Positions 18,750 through 27,145 of a stretch of 64,000 bases of DNA are shown piece after piece (the stretch's first letter is position 1; the number at the start of each line of letters is the position of its first letter). Both the position numbers and the translations under genes were made by a program. Below the pieces are notes generated by a model. It ran no database searches, was not told the origin of the DNA, and saw nothing but the letters and a program-made list of their open reading frames with translations. The stretch comes from Arsukibacterium ikkense (lineage in GTDB: Bacteria; Pseudomonadota; Gammaproteobacteria; Enterobacterales; Alteromonadaceae). The stretch spans positions 1 to 64,000 of the forward strand of contig NZ_LAHO01000006.1 in NCBI RefSeq assembly GCF_000987775.1, read 5' to 3'.

Positions 18750-19391
18750 TCAGGCATCTTTGGCCAGCAGGTAGCTAATCAGCTCTTGCAGCTCATTTTC
18801 CAGATTACGCTGGTTCAGTGCCTCATTAATAATTTTATACTTGTCGTTAACCACCAGCATAGGTACCGAGCTTAATACCCGGCTTTTTGACAGTTCTTCC
18901 TGCTCTTTTTTCATCTGACTGGCAGCACCACGCACTGAGAAGCTGCGCATGGCCTTTTCGTATTCATCTGCATCAATATCATGCAGCAACATCAGGTTGC
19001 GTACGTCAGCTTCATTGACAAATGGCACCCGGCTGCGATGGATCTGGTTGAAAATAGCCATCGTTACCTGGTCGCCTTTACCCATATTTTTAGCAACCAG
19101 ATAAGCGCGGGCCAGCATATTCTGGATTTCAGGTGAGGCAGCGCGAATAAAGTCGACATGTACTTTTTTAAACTCGGTGCCCTCAGGCAGCTTTCTCGCC
19201 AGCGATTGCGCGACGGGCTCAAAACCGTAACAGCCGCCACAATAAAATGAAAAGTATTCCTTCACTGCCGGCTTGGCAGACGCCTGCTCGGCAATAACCT
19301 GATAATGCTTACCCTCGACAAATTTCGCATTGGCGCTGACTGCCAGGGGTAACAGCATAACGGCCAGACATAGCGATAACAGCTTATTCAT
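18750..19391 (-). CDS. dsbA: Thiol:disulfide interchange protein DsbA with CGGC active site
   Basis: Periplasmic oxidoreductase of 213 residues that introduces disulfides into exported proteins. Signal peptide MNKLLSLCLAVMLLPLAVSANA is followed by a thioredoxin fold with an inserted helical domain. The active site reads FSFYCGGCYGFE, so the dipeptide is GG where E. coli DsbA has PH. The cis-proline is in SSVPMLVV. The ATG at 19391 gives a proper signal peptide; an ATG six codons upstream is less likely. It follows srkA, as in E. coli, and has its own terminator. Confidence 0.93.
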   Translation of the reverse strand: MNKLLSLCLAVMLLPLAVSANAKFVEGKHYQVIAEQASAKPAVKEYFSFYCGGCYGFEPVAQSLARKLPEGTEFKKVHVDFIRAASPEIQNMLARAYLVAKNMGKGDQVTMAIFNQIHRSRVPFVNEADVRNLMLLHDIDADEYEKAMRSFSVRGAASQMKKEQEELSKSRVLSSVPMLVVNDKYKIINEALNQRNLENELQELISYLLAKDA

Positions 19392-19442
19392 TTGATCTAA
19401 TATCCTCATTCGGTCTGAGACAGACTCCAGCTTAACAAATTG

Positions 19443-20462
19443 TCAGTAACCTGGCACCAGTGATAACGGCGGTTGCTGTAATAAAGACAGCTGCTCTTTT
19501 AACACCAGACACTGCTGTTCCCAGTATTTATCGGTTGCGAACCACGGAAAACTCTGCACGAAGGCCTGATCTTGCCAGCGCCGCGCCAACCAGGCCATGT
19601 AATGCACTATACGCATTGCTCTGAGTGGCTCGATCAGTTTTAGTTCCGCCGGATCGAAATCGCAATACTGTTCATATTCATCCAGCATCAACTCTAAGGT
19701 TAGCCGCTGCTCCTGCTGATCTCCGGACAACATCATCCAGATATCCTGAATAGCGGGACCGGTGCGACAATCGTCCAAATCGACGAAGAATGGCCCCTGA
19801 TCAACGTAAAACAAATTGCCAGCATGGCAGTCACCATGCAAGCGAATTTGCCGGCCTGGTTGATACTGGCGGCTGGCTTCGTCAATTACCTGCTGCAGCA
19901 CGGTATCAAAAGCCGGACGCATATAGTCCGGGATCAGCTCCAGCTTGGCCAGAACTTGCTGGCTTTGCAGCAAATGGCTGTCAACACTGAAAGTTGGCCG
20001 GTTGCTAAAAGGCTTTTTCGCACCGACCTGATGCATCCGGCCTAAAAATCGGCCTAACATCGCCAGCTGCTCGTCGTTATCCACTTCCAGGGTACGCCCG
20101 CCGCGGCTGGGAAACACGGCAAAATAGTAACCCTGATACTGCTGCAGGCTGTTGCCGTTAAAACACAACGGCGCCACCATCGGAATATCTGCCCCGGCCA
20201 GCTCAAAGGCAAAATCATGCTCTTCCTGAATTTGTTGCGGGCTCCAACGCTCTGGCCGGTAAAATTTCACCACATACTTTTGCGCGCTGACGCTGTGATC
20301 AGGATAAGCGGTAAACTGATACACCCGGTTTTCATAACTGTTCAGCGCCAGCAAGCCACTACTGACATCCAGCCCTAACGAAAACATCGCATCCAGAATG
20401 ATCTCCGGGCCTAAGCCCGAGAAATCAAATTTGCCTGCCGGCCCTGGCTCAGCGCCCGGCAA
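19443..20462 (-). CDS. srkA: Stress response kinase A (YihE/RdoA)
   Basis: Cytoplasmic Ser/Thr kinase-like protein of 339 residues aligning along its length with E. coli YihE (328). NSYENRVYQF and the Lys of VVKFYRPERW lie in the N-lobe; the catalytic loop RLHGDCHAGNL and the metal-binding FVDLDD follow. The frame starts at TTG 20462 with AGGA 10 nt upstream. No other start lies before the conserved FDF-Pro-Glu-Ile region, so the TTG is accepted although it overlaps ccoG by 14 bp. Order srkA-dsbA is the classic arrangement in which dsbA is also read from the kinase promoter. Confidence 0.93.
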   Translation of the reverse strand: MPGAEPGPAGKFDFSGLGPEIILDAMFSLGLDVSSGLLALNSYENRVYQFTAYPDHSVSAQKYVVKFYRPERWSPQQIQEEHDFAFELAGADIPMVAPLCFNGNSLQQYQGYYFAVFPSRGGRTLEVDNDEQLAMLGRFLGRMHQVGAKKPFSNRPTFSVDSHLLQSQQVLAKLELIPDYMRPAFDTVLQQVIDEASRQYQPGRQIRLHGDCHAGNLFYVDQGPFFVDLDDCRTGPAIQDIWMMLSGDQQEQRLTLELMLDEYEQYCDFDPAELKLIEPLRAMRIVHYMAWLARRWQDQAFVQSFPWFATDKYWEQQCLVLKEQLSLLQQPPLSLVPGY

Positions 20463-21888
20463 AGAAAGTGCTTTCCTGGCTGACGGTCAAAGCTGGATTG
20501 GCCTGATCGGTGATGCTAAAACGGATAATAATGCGTCCACGGTTTGCTTCGTTAGGATCTAACGCCAGGCTGACAGGCACATCACGGCTCTCACCACCCG
20601 CCAGACTGACCTCGGTCGGCCCTATCCACTGCAATGGCTCCGCACTGTCAACGCTCAGCAGCAATGTTATGGGTTGTTGCGATTTATTGATCATCGCCAG
20701 CCGGTAAGTATTTTCAATCAGGCCACTGGCCGTTTCCCGATACAGGCTGCCACCGACGCTACCGCGATCCAGCATCACATCCAGCTCGAGCGGCTTCCGG
20801 AGTGCCAGGTTGATCACAAAGGCGGCACACACCAGCACCAGCACCAGGAAATAGCCAATCAGTTTACCGCGGAAGATCCGGGTTTTCTGACCTTTCAGGT
20901 TGTGCTCAGTAGTATAACTGATCAGCCCGGTCGGGTAGCCCATCTTGGTCATGGTATCGTCGCAAGCATCAATACAGGCACCGCAGTTAATGCATTCGTA
21001 TTGCAAACCATTGCGAATATCAATGCCGGTAGGGCAGACATGTACGCACAGGTTGCAGTCGATGCAATCACCCAGCCCCTGGGCTTTATAATCTGTATCT
21101 TTGCGGCTGCGCGGGCCACGATTCTCACCGCGCTGCTCGTCATAGGCCACGGTGAAGGTGTCTTTATCAAACATCGCCGATTGGAAACGGGCATAGGGGC
21201 AGATGTGAGTACACATAATTTCCCGCATCCAGCCCGCATTGCCATAAGTACAAAGGGTAAAAAACAGTACCGACAGCACTGCCCAGAAACCCGCTTCAAA
21301 AGTAAAGAAGTTAATAAAAAGTGGGCCTACCGGCGTGAAATAGCCAACAAAAATGAGTGATGTCAGCAGGGCAAAAGCCAGCCAGCAGAAATGGGTCAAC
21401 GCCTTTTTGGCAAATTTGCTCAGCGACCAGGGCGCCTTATCCAGGGTCATCCGCTGATTGCGGCTACCCTGAATTTTCTCTTCAAACCACATAAAAATAA
21501 AGGTCCAGACAGATTGCGGGCATAAGTAACCACACCACACCCGGCCATAAAACGCGGTAACAAAAAATAATGCATAGGCCGCTATCACAAAAATCCAGGC
21601 CAAAATAGTAAAGTCCTGAGGCCACAGCGTAAGCGCAAAAATATTAAATTTTTGCTCACCAATATTAAGTAAGATGGCTTGCGTACCGTTGTATTGGATC
21701 CATGGCAACAACATAAATAATGCCATAAACACAAAACCCATATTGCGACGCAAGCTCTGATGCAGCCCCTTGACAGACCGCACATAAATGCGGTCGCGTG
21801 AAGCATATTTCGTCTGGCTTGATTGCTCTGGTTTATAGGTTTCTACTGAAACCGGAATGTTTTTTATGTCGATGCGGTTGTTATCCAC
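20449..21888 (-). CDS. ccoG: Cytochrome c oxidase accessory protein CcoG
   Basis: Membrane iron-sulfur protein of 479 residues needed for cbb3-type oxidase copper-site assembly. Several transmembrane helices carry WCGYLCPQSVW and MCTHICPYARF, followed by a ferredoxin-like pair of 4Fe-4S motifs (CIDCNLCVHVCP and CINCGACIDACD, about residues 265-310) and a C-terminal Ig-like domain. CcoG usually lies in a cco cluster; here it stands apart and leads the srkA-dsbA operon with a 14-bp overlap. The N-terminal 40 residues are soluble. Confidence 0.95.
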   Translation of the reverse strand: MDNNRIDIKNIPVSVETYKPEQSSQTKYASRDRIYVRSVKGLHQSLRRNMGFVFMALFMLLPWIQYNGTQAILLNIGEQKFNIFALTLWPQDFTILAWIFVIAAYALFFVTAFYGRVWCGYLCPQSVWTFIFMWFEEKIQGSRNQRMTLDKAPWSLSKFAKKALTHFCWLAFALLTSLIFVGYFTPVGPLFINFFTFEAGFWAVLSVLFFTLCTYGNAGWMREIMCTHICPYARFQSAMFDKDTFTVAYDEQRGENRGPRSRKDTDYKAQGLGDCIDCNLCVHVCPTGIDIRNGLQYECINCGACIDACDDTMTKMGYPTGLISYTTEHNLKGQKTRIFRGKLIGYFLVLVLVCAAFVINLALRKPLELDVMLDRGSVGGSLYRETASGLIENTYRLAMINKSQQPITLLLSVDSAEPLQWIGPTEVSLAGGESRDVPVSLALDPNEANRGRIIIRFSITDQANPALTVSQESTFFAGR

Positions 21889-22036
21889 TGCTACCTCTAA
21901 CCAGCTGCTGTGCTGGCGCTAGTATAACAGCGTTAGCTGCAGAATATTTGATATAAAATAAGCAGCCGGCGGGCAGATGCACCATTGCCAAAAATACTTT
22001 ACAATAGCGACTGCGTTTTTTTTGGTGCTCTATCAG

Positions 22037-22402
22037 ATGAAGAAGTTTTTTTGGCTGGCTGTTATAGTTTTATTAATCCTGACGTTTTCTGATCATGAAT
22101 TGATCAGACCTTACCGTGATCAGGTTTATGGCTTGATATTGGACCGCGCACCAAGCTCAGGCAAGATGTCTGATCAGCAGGCGCTGCGGCAAGTGCAAAA
22201 ACAACTTAACGCCCTGACGGCCAAGCTTGGTGAAAGCCAGCAACAGCAGCTGAGCAGAGCAGCAGAATCAAAAGAGAGCCTGCTGGTATTTTATCAACGG
22301 TATTGTGTTAATCGAGACTTTAACCCCATTTTATTTGGTGAGCCATTACGCGAAAGCTGCAGCATTATCAGCAGCCATATGGAAGCACTGACCGGCCCTT
22401 GA
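22037..22402 (+). CDS. Membrane-anchored hypothetical protein
   Basis: Protein of 121 residues with one N-terminal hydrophobic segment (MKKFFWLAVIVLLILTF), which is either a signal anchor or a signal peptide. Two Cys residues in the C-terminal half (RYCVN and ESCSI) could form a disulfide outside the cytoplasm. I do not recognise the family. The ATG at 22037 is chosen because it begins with a normal export signal; an earlier in-frame start adds 20 unconserved residues. It is followed 30 bp later by the DUF3010 gene. Confidence 0.6.
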   Translation: MKKFFWLAVIVLLILTFSDHELIRPYRDQVYGLILDRAPSSGKMSDQQALRQVQKQLNALTAKLGESQQQQLSRAAESKESLLVFYQRYCVNRDFNPILFGEPLRESCSIISSHMEALTGP

Positions 22403-22432
22403 GCCGGCTAAATTTTATTACTGAGAATGACT

Positions 22433-22855
22433 ATGCGTGTATGTGGAATTGAAATAAAAGGCAGCGAAGCGATTTTATGTTTAGTGACCTTGAAAGATGG
22501 CTTATTCGATCTGCCTGATTGCCGGCAAACCCGGCTGGCATTAAGCCAGGATAAAGACGCTGAGAACGTGCAAAAGTTTCAGTTTAATCTGGCCAAACTG
22601 ATTGAAGATTATAAGATTGAACAATTGGTGATTAAAGAGCGGCCGCAAAAGGGCAAATTTGCAGGTGGCGCTGTAGGTTTTAAAATTGAAGCGGCCATTC
22701 AATTGATCAACCGATGCCCAAGCGTGATTTTATCGGCTAATGTCATTAAAGAGAAAATAAAGCAGCACCCATTACCGGTCGATTTTAAAGATACCGGCTT
22801 AAAAGGTTTTCAGGAAACCGCCTTTATTACCGCCTACGCCTTTTTAGCCCGCTAG
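22433..22855 (+). CDS. DUF3010 family protein
   Basis: Soluble protein of 140 residues starting MRVCGIEIKGSEA. It has an RNase H-like start (beta strand with GIEIKGSEAILCLV) and a middle block LVIKERPQKGKFAGGAVGFKIEA, characters I associate with DUF3010, a family of Vibrio, Shewanella and relatives with no proven function. The ATG at 22433 has GAG 7 nt upstream; an ATG two codons before is possible. A good terminator follows at 22885. Confidence 0.85.
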   Translation: MRVCGIEIKGSEAILCLVTLKDGLFDLPDCRQTRLALSQDKDAENVQKFQFNLAKLIEDYKIEQLVIKERPQKGKFAGGAVGFKIEAAIQLINRCPSVILSANVIKEKIKQHPLPVDFKDTGLKGFQETAFITAYAFLAR

Positions 22856-22884
22856 CAATAATTGTCATTTATGTTAAATATAAG

Positions 22885-22913
22885 CCGGCTTACTCTGAGC
22901 CGGTTTTGTTTTT
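22885..22913 (+). terminator. Rho-independent terminator of the DUF3010 gene
   Basis: Stem CCGGCT/AGCCGG with loop TACTCTG is followed by TTTTGTTTTT. It overlaps the last codons of the converging ribbon-helix-helix gene. Confidence 0.8.
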
Positions 22914-23231
22914 AACCTTCAGTAACGGCGTTAATTCAAGTTGCACTGTCTGGGTAGCACGAAGTATCAGGCGACGGATCAGCTTCGATTTAGCCTCGCC
23001 GGTTAAATCACTTAACTCATTTAACGCCGCTATTGCCTCTTCACTAAGGGTAAAGGTGGCATGGCGCATTGGTAAGCGAGTGGTATCATCTTCGTCAGGT
23101 AATAGCTGGCGCAAACTCACAATGCGCGGTAATCCCAGCGCATAGTTATTAGCATCATCAATAAACTCGTCGGCAGTAAATGCCGGTTTATTTGACTGCA
23201 AACACTTTTTCTTCAGGTCGCTCAGCGCCAT
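22890..23231 (-). CDS. Ribbon-helix-helix (CopG/Arc-like) protein, ParA partner
   Basis: Protein of 113 residues. The segment RHATFTLSEEAIAALNELSD (about 56-75) followed by TGEAKSKLIRRLI looks like a ribbon-helix-helix DNA-binding domain. The gene overlaps the upstream ParA-type ATPase by 44 bp, an arrangement common for a partition ATPase with its DNA-binding adaptor. It may bind a centromere-like site and the shared promoter. Whether the pair handles the chromosome or is a relic of a mobile element cannot be told here. Confidence 0.75.
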   Translation of the reverse strand: MALSDLKKKCLQSNKPAFTADEFIDDANNYALGLPRIVSLRQLLPDEDDTTRLPMRHATFTLSEEAIAALNELSDLTGEAKSKLIRRLILRATQTVQLELTPLLKVKNKTGSE

Positions 23232-23886
23232 CTTCTTGTATCGCCTTCATTGCCAGCAGTTCTTCAATAATGGCCCGGATTTCACCCGATGCTTTACCGT
23301 CAGCATCGACATCCATTACCGACAGGCCTTTTTCCTCGCTGTCATCATAGATGTTCCGGCTGTAAGTAATATTCTCCAGCACCCTGATATTAAAAGACTT
23401 ACAAACGTCTTTGGCATCCAGGATACGTGCCGCCTGATTAGGTAACGACGGACACTGGGTCATCACGCAGCCCACTATCATATCCGGATTAACGATGTTG
23501 CAGGCACTGACCAAATCTTCCAGATGCTCCAGTGTTTTCAAATCGCGCCGTTTTGGCCGCAACGGTAATAGCACGTGGCTGGCTACCACCATAGCTGAGC
23601 GCAGCGCAACACTGTCCTGGCCACCACAATCCACTACGACTACGTCGTAATGCATTTCCAGGCTTTTCAACTCAAAACGTATTTTGCCGTACATCTGCAC
23701 GCAATTAATCCACGGCAAACTGGCGTCCATATGCCGCTCCTGCACCCAATCTGAAGTGGTACGCTGCGGATCACAATCTACCAACATCACGTTGGCTTGC
23801 TTCTCTCTGGAAAAATATACGGCAATATTCTGTGCCAGGCAGCTCTTGCCACTACCGCCTTTTTCACCACCAACTAACACTATCAT
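23188..23886 (-). CDS. ParA/MipZ-like ATPase
   Basis: Deviant-Walker ATPase of 232 residues. The N-terminus MIVLVGGEKGGSGKSCLAQN holds the signature Lys of KGGSGKS. Walker A', VVDCGGQD and the later VLLPLRPKRRDL motif are in order. The ATG at 23886 has AAGGTGACGCG upstream; a longer frame adds nine residues. Such ATPases position plasmids, chromosomes or protein clusters along the nucleoid. No parB-like gene is present; a ribbon-helix-helix gene overlapping its 3' end is the probable partner. Confidence 0.88.
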   Translation of the reverse strand: MIVLVGGEKGGSGKSCLAQNIAVYFSREKQANVMLVDCDPQRTTSDWVQERHMDASLPWINCVQMYGKIRFELKSLEMHYDVVVVDCGGQDSVALRSAMVVASHVLLPLRPKRRDLKTLEHLEDLVSACNIVNPDMIVGCVMTQCPSLPNQAARILDAKDVCKSFNIRVLENITYSRNIYDDSEEKGLSVMDVDADGKASGEIRAIIEELLAMKAIQEDGAERPEEKVFAVK

Positions 23887-24031
23887 TCGCGTCACCTTGT
23901 TAAAATGCAACAACGTGCTGTTACACCATTATCAGCACAGTGGCTTAAGTGTAGGCGAGTAATAAGAATTTCATACTGAGCAAACAGAATTATTTGCTAT
24001 AAATAGCAGTTTTTAAAGAAGATATTTTACT

Positions 24032-24058
24032 AAAAGGCGTAGCACAAACCGCTACGCC
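24032..24058 (-). terminator. Rho-independent terminator of the cyclophilin gene
   Basis: Perfect 8-bp stem GGCGTAGC/GCTACGCC with a 7-nt loop and TTTT on the minus strand, 27 bp after the cyclophilin stop. Confidence 0.88.
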
Positions 24059-24085
24059 GGTACAAACCAGCTAAACCAAACCGCT

Positions 24086-24850
24086 TTAGTGTTGACGGCG
24101 ACGCCACCAGATTAACGATGTGAGTAACAGCAAACCTACACCGCCACTGCCACTGCTACCTGTCTCTTCAGGGCGCAGGGTATTTGGTTTAGGGTTTAAG
24201 CCCGCCGCCGTATTTGCTCTGGCGTCAACGACAATAATACTTTCTACGGTCACCATATTGGCACTGGTTAACGGCACATTATTAGTGCGATCATCAGCGG
24301 TGTAGCCCCGCAGGGGTAAATTCTGCACACCGTTAAAATTATAAGTCGGTAAACCGGCAATCGCCATTACCACTTCCATATCAGCCGCGCTAATCTGGCC
24401 AAACACCGTGTAGGCGCCTTCCACAATGTCCAGTTTTGGGCTGCCGGCACTGTTATCTGCCAAATTAATAAACCACTGGCTGGTTGCGCTGTTTGGGTTG
24501 CCTGGCACTTTTGCCATCGCAATAGTCGCCCGCACATTGGATAACTTCGGCTCATTAATAATAGGCGCATTAGTTTGAATAGGTGTTAGTGGCAGCTGTT
24601 CAATAAAGCGAAAGCCGCCACCCTGAATTATAAAACCGGGCACAGAGCGATGAATAACAGTGTTGTTATAGCGGCCACTGTTTACGTAAGTTAGAAAGTT
24701 TTGCACTGTTACCGGGGTAATTTCATCAAACAGGTTAACTTCAAAGTCTCCCAGACTGGTTTTTACCTGCACAATGGTTGCCAGTGCCTGCTGACTGGCC
24801 AGCAGCAGGGTTGCCGCCATGGCCGCACCCACCAATTTAAACTTACTCAA
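24086..24850 (-). CDS. Exported cyclophilin-type peptidyl-prolyl isomerase with GlyGly-CTERM tail
   Basis: Cyclophilin of 254 residues that would isomerise proline bonds outside the cytoplasm. Signal peptide MSKFKLVGAAMAATLLLASQ precedes the fold, which has NNTVIHRSVPGFIIQGGGF and ATSQWFINL. The C-terminus reads GSSGSGGVGLLLLTSLIWWR followed by basic residues, a GlyGly-CTERM sorting tag: Gly/Ser stretch, transmembrane helix, Arg cluster. Such tags are cut by rhombosortase after type II-linked export. The start is TTG at 24850, because CAGGAGAAAGCC lies just before it; a GTG five codons upstream would bury that site. Confidence 0.9.
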   Translation of the reverse strand: MSKFKLVGAAMAATLLLASQQALATIVQVKTSLGDFEVNLFDEITPVTVQNFLTYVNSGRYNNTVIHRSVPGFIIQGGGFRFIEQLPLTPIQTNAPIINEPKLSNVRATIAMAKVPGNPNSATSQWFINLADNSAGSPKLDIVEGAYTVFGQISAADMEVVMAIAGLPTYNFNGVQNLPLRGYTADDRTNNVPLTSANMVTVESIIVVDARANTAAGLNPKPNTLRPEETGSSGSGGVGLLLLTSLIWWRRRQH

Positions 24851-24939
24851 GGCTTTCTCCTGCACAAACTATTTTAGTTGGTCCTGAGCATAAACAGCCA
24901 TATCGCCGCTTACCAGCGCTATTACACTTATTTACTAAA

Positions 24940-26976
24940 TCACACAGTCTCTGCCGCTGCGCCAGTATCTCCTGCAGCGGCTTTTTTGTTAGCTTTGCCA
25001 CGATATGGCCGCTTCGCTAGGCCATCAACTGCGGCCTTAGAGGCTGTTCGCTTGTTATTAGCTTTTCGGCGCCACTTTTTCTGCTGGCCGTTGCCCAGCC
25101 CTTGCGGTACCACTTGTTTTGCCTGACTGATCAACTGCTGTAGATTTTCTGTTAGTGGCTGCATAAAGGCCTGATAACTTTGCTCGCGTTGACAAATCGC
25201 ATTTAAACCTGCTTCCCAGCGTGCTGTCATATCTGGCAACGATGCTTCGGCCGGCAATGCTGCAATTAATGCCTTACCCGCCGCCGTCGCCCGAATTTGC
25301 TTGCCTTCGCGTTGTAAAAATTGCCTTTTAAACAATAATTCAATAATGCCGGAGCGAGTCGCTTCAGTGCCCAGGCCGTCGGTATCTTTCAAAATTCGTT
25401 TAATTTGCGGGTCCTGCACATAGCGGGCAATGCCGGTCATGGCGCTCAGCAAGCTGGCGTCAGTAAATGGTGCAGGTGGCTGAGTTTGCTTTTCCTGCAA
25501 CAGGCTGTTGCTACAGCGTAATAGCTGACCAACCTTCAAGGCAGGCAAAACCGGTAGCAGAGCAGGGTCATTCACGCCAGCAGTGACGCCGTCACCGCGT
25601 CCGGCCTCCGCAGCTTTTGGTAACAGTGCTTTCCAGCCTGCTGCCGTTTGTTGGCGGGCTTTCGCCACAAAGCAACCACCCGCAATGCGTAATTCCACTC
25701 TGGTGTCGGTAAAACAATGTGCCGGATAGAACTGCATAAGGTACTGGCGGGCAATAAGGCTATATAGTTTTTGCTCAGTGGCCGATAGCCGTTGTGCCGC
25801 TGATGTTTTTGCTGTTGGAATAATGGCATGATGCGCCTCAACTTTAGTGTCATCCCACGCTTTACTTTTAAGTTGCAGATTAACCCCCGCTGCTGCCGGC
25901 GCCAATGCGGGCATATTGCTGGCAATTGCCTGACTAATCTTAGCCCCTTCATTATGATGGGCCTGCGGCAAATAACGGCAATCTGATCGCGGATAAGTTA
26001 TCAGCTTATGCCGCTCATACAGCTGCTGACAGCTGTCCAATACCTGCTGTGCAGTCAGGCCAAATGCTCTGGCTGCATCAATTTGCAATGCCGACAAACT
26101 GTAAGGCAGGGGGGCACTCTGCTTTTTATGTTGTTTTTGCAGGCTTATTACTTCAGCTGGCTGTCCTTTAATTGCTTGTTGCACTTTAGCGGCCAACGCC
26201 TGCAGTATTACCCGACCCTCGCTATCCTGGTAAGGTTCGCAGGCGCTACTGGGCTGCCACTGTGCAGTAAAGGTTTCTGCCGCCGGTGTGGTAATTTCTG
26301 CCTGCACCTGATAATAAGCTGTACTGCTAAAATCACTGATTGCCAAATCTCTGCGCACCACCAGGCCTAACAGCGGAGTCTGTACCCGACCAACGGATAA
26401 TACCCCCTGATAGCCAGCGTGCTGGCCACGCAACGTATAGGCCCGGGTCATATTTAAACCATACAGCCAATCGGCCCGGCTGCGGGCCAGCGCTGACGTG
26501 GATAGCGGCACAAAATTCTGATTGGGTTGCAGTTGTTTTAACGCCTGACGGATAGCACTGCTATTTAAGTCATTAATTAACAAACGTTTAACTGCATTGC
26601 GTTTTGCTGCAGTTATGTTGCTCCACGCTATAACTTCGTCTACCAGTAATTGGCCTTCCCGGTCAGGGTCGCCGGCGTGTACCAATTCGTCAGCCTGCTT
26701 TATCAGCTTCTGCAGAATAGTTAATTGCGCTTGCGCTGATTTGCGAATTTTCAGTTGCCACTGTTCAGGAATAATAGGTAGATGATTCGCCTGCCAGCGT
26801 TTATAATCAGGGTTATAGTCCTGTGGTTCCGCCTGCTCCAGCAAATGGCCAATGCACCAACTTATCACATCGCCATTGGCCAGGCGAATGCAGCCATTTT
26901 CTCTCGATTGAGGTTTGGGAAACGCCGCAGCAATAGCTCGGCCCATGCTGGGCTTTTCAGCAATATATAAAATCAT
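24940..26976 (-). CDS. topB: DNA topoisomerase III
   Basis: Type IA topoisomerase of 678 residues that decatenates and resolves recombination and replication intermediates. The Toprim domain begins MILYIAEKPSMGRAIAAAF and holds HAGDPDREGQLL; the catalytic tyrosine is in LITYPRSDCRYLP (about residue 330). A basic Lys/Arg-rich tail ends the protein, as in E. coli TopB (653 residues). The ATG at 26976 is chosen; a GTG five codons upstream would begin inside a LexA-like box. It diverges from the KfrA-like gene. Confidence 0.95.
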   Translation of the reverse strand: MILYIAEKPSMGRAIAAAFPKPQSRENGCIRLANGDVISWCIGHLLEQAEPQDYNPDYKRWQANHLPIIPEQWQLKIRKSAQAQLTILQKLIKQADELVHAGDPDREGQLLVDEVIAWSNITAAKRNAVKRLLINDLNSSAIRQALKQLQPNQNFVPLSTSALARSRADWLYGLNMTRAYTLRGQHAGYQGVLSVGRVQTPLLGLVVRRDLAISDFSSTAYYQVQAEITTPAAETFTAQWQPSSACEPYQDSEGRVILQALAAKVQQAIKGQPAEVISLQKQHKKQSAPLPYSLSALQIDAARAFGLTAQQVLDSCQQLYERHKLITYPRSDCRYLPQAHHNEGAKISQAIASNMPALAPAAAGVNLQLKSKAWDDTKVEAHHAIIPTAKTSAAQRLSATEQKLYSLIARQYLMQFYPAHCFTDTRVELRIAGGCFVAKARQQTAAGWKALLPKAAEAGRGDGVTAGVNDPALLPVLPALKVGQLLRCSNSLLQEKQTQPPAPFTDASLLSAMTGIARYVQDPQIKRILKDTDGLGTEATRSGIIELLFKRQFLQREGKQIRATAAGKALIAALPAEASLPDMTARWEAGLNAICQREQSYQAFMQPLTENLQQLISQAKQVVPQGLGNGQQKKWRRKANNKRTASKAAVDGLAKRPYRGKANKKAAAGDTGAAAETV

Positions 26977-26990
26977 AGCAATCACCACCA

Positions 26991-27006
26991 CTGTATAAAT
27001 TAACAG
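26991..27006. promoter_or_regulatory. LexA-like box upstream of topB
   Basis: CTGTATAAATTAACAG has the complete CTGT-N8-ACAG consensus and an all A/T spacer. It ends 15 bp before the topB ATG, in the divergent region shared with the KfrA-like gene. This predicts SOS control of topB and perhaps of its neighbour. Verification by LexA binding is lacking. Confidence 0.65.
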
Positions 27007-27145
27007 TTAATTTAGTTGCTTTGCCGGATAAATGCAAAAATTATGTGATAAAAATTTAGTTTTTAGTCAAAAACGACTACAGTATGTTTCTTGTGGCTGT
27101 TTAAGTTGTTCTGCAAAATCAAAGTAGTGAATCGGATATAAAACT

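Noticed and set aside
24954..24985. Hairpin GCCGCTG-N16-CAGCGGC followed by TTTTTT on the + strand.
   Set aside because: It lies inside the 3' coding end of topB on the opposite strand and no + strand gene precedes it, so it is not annotated as a terminator.
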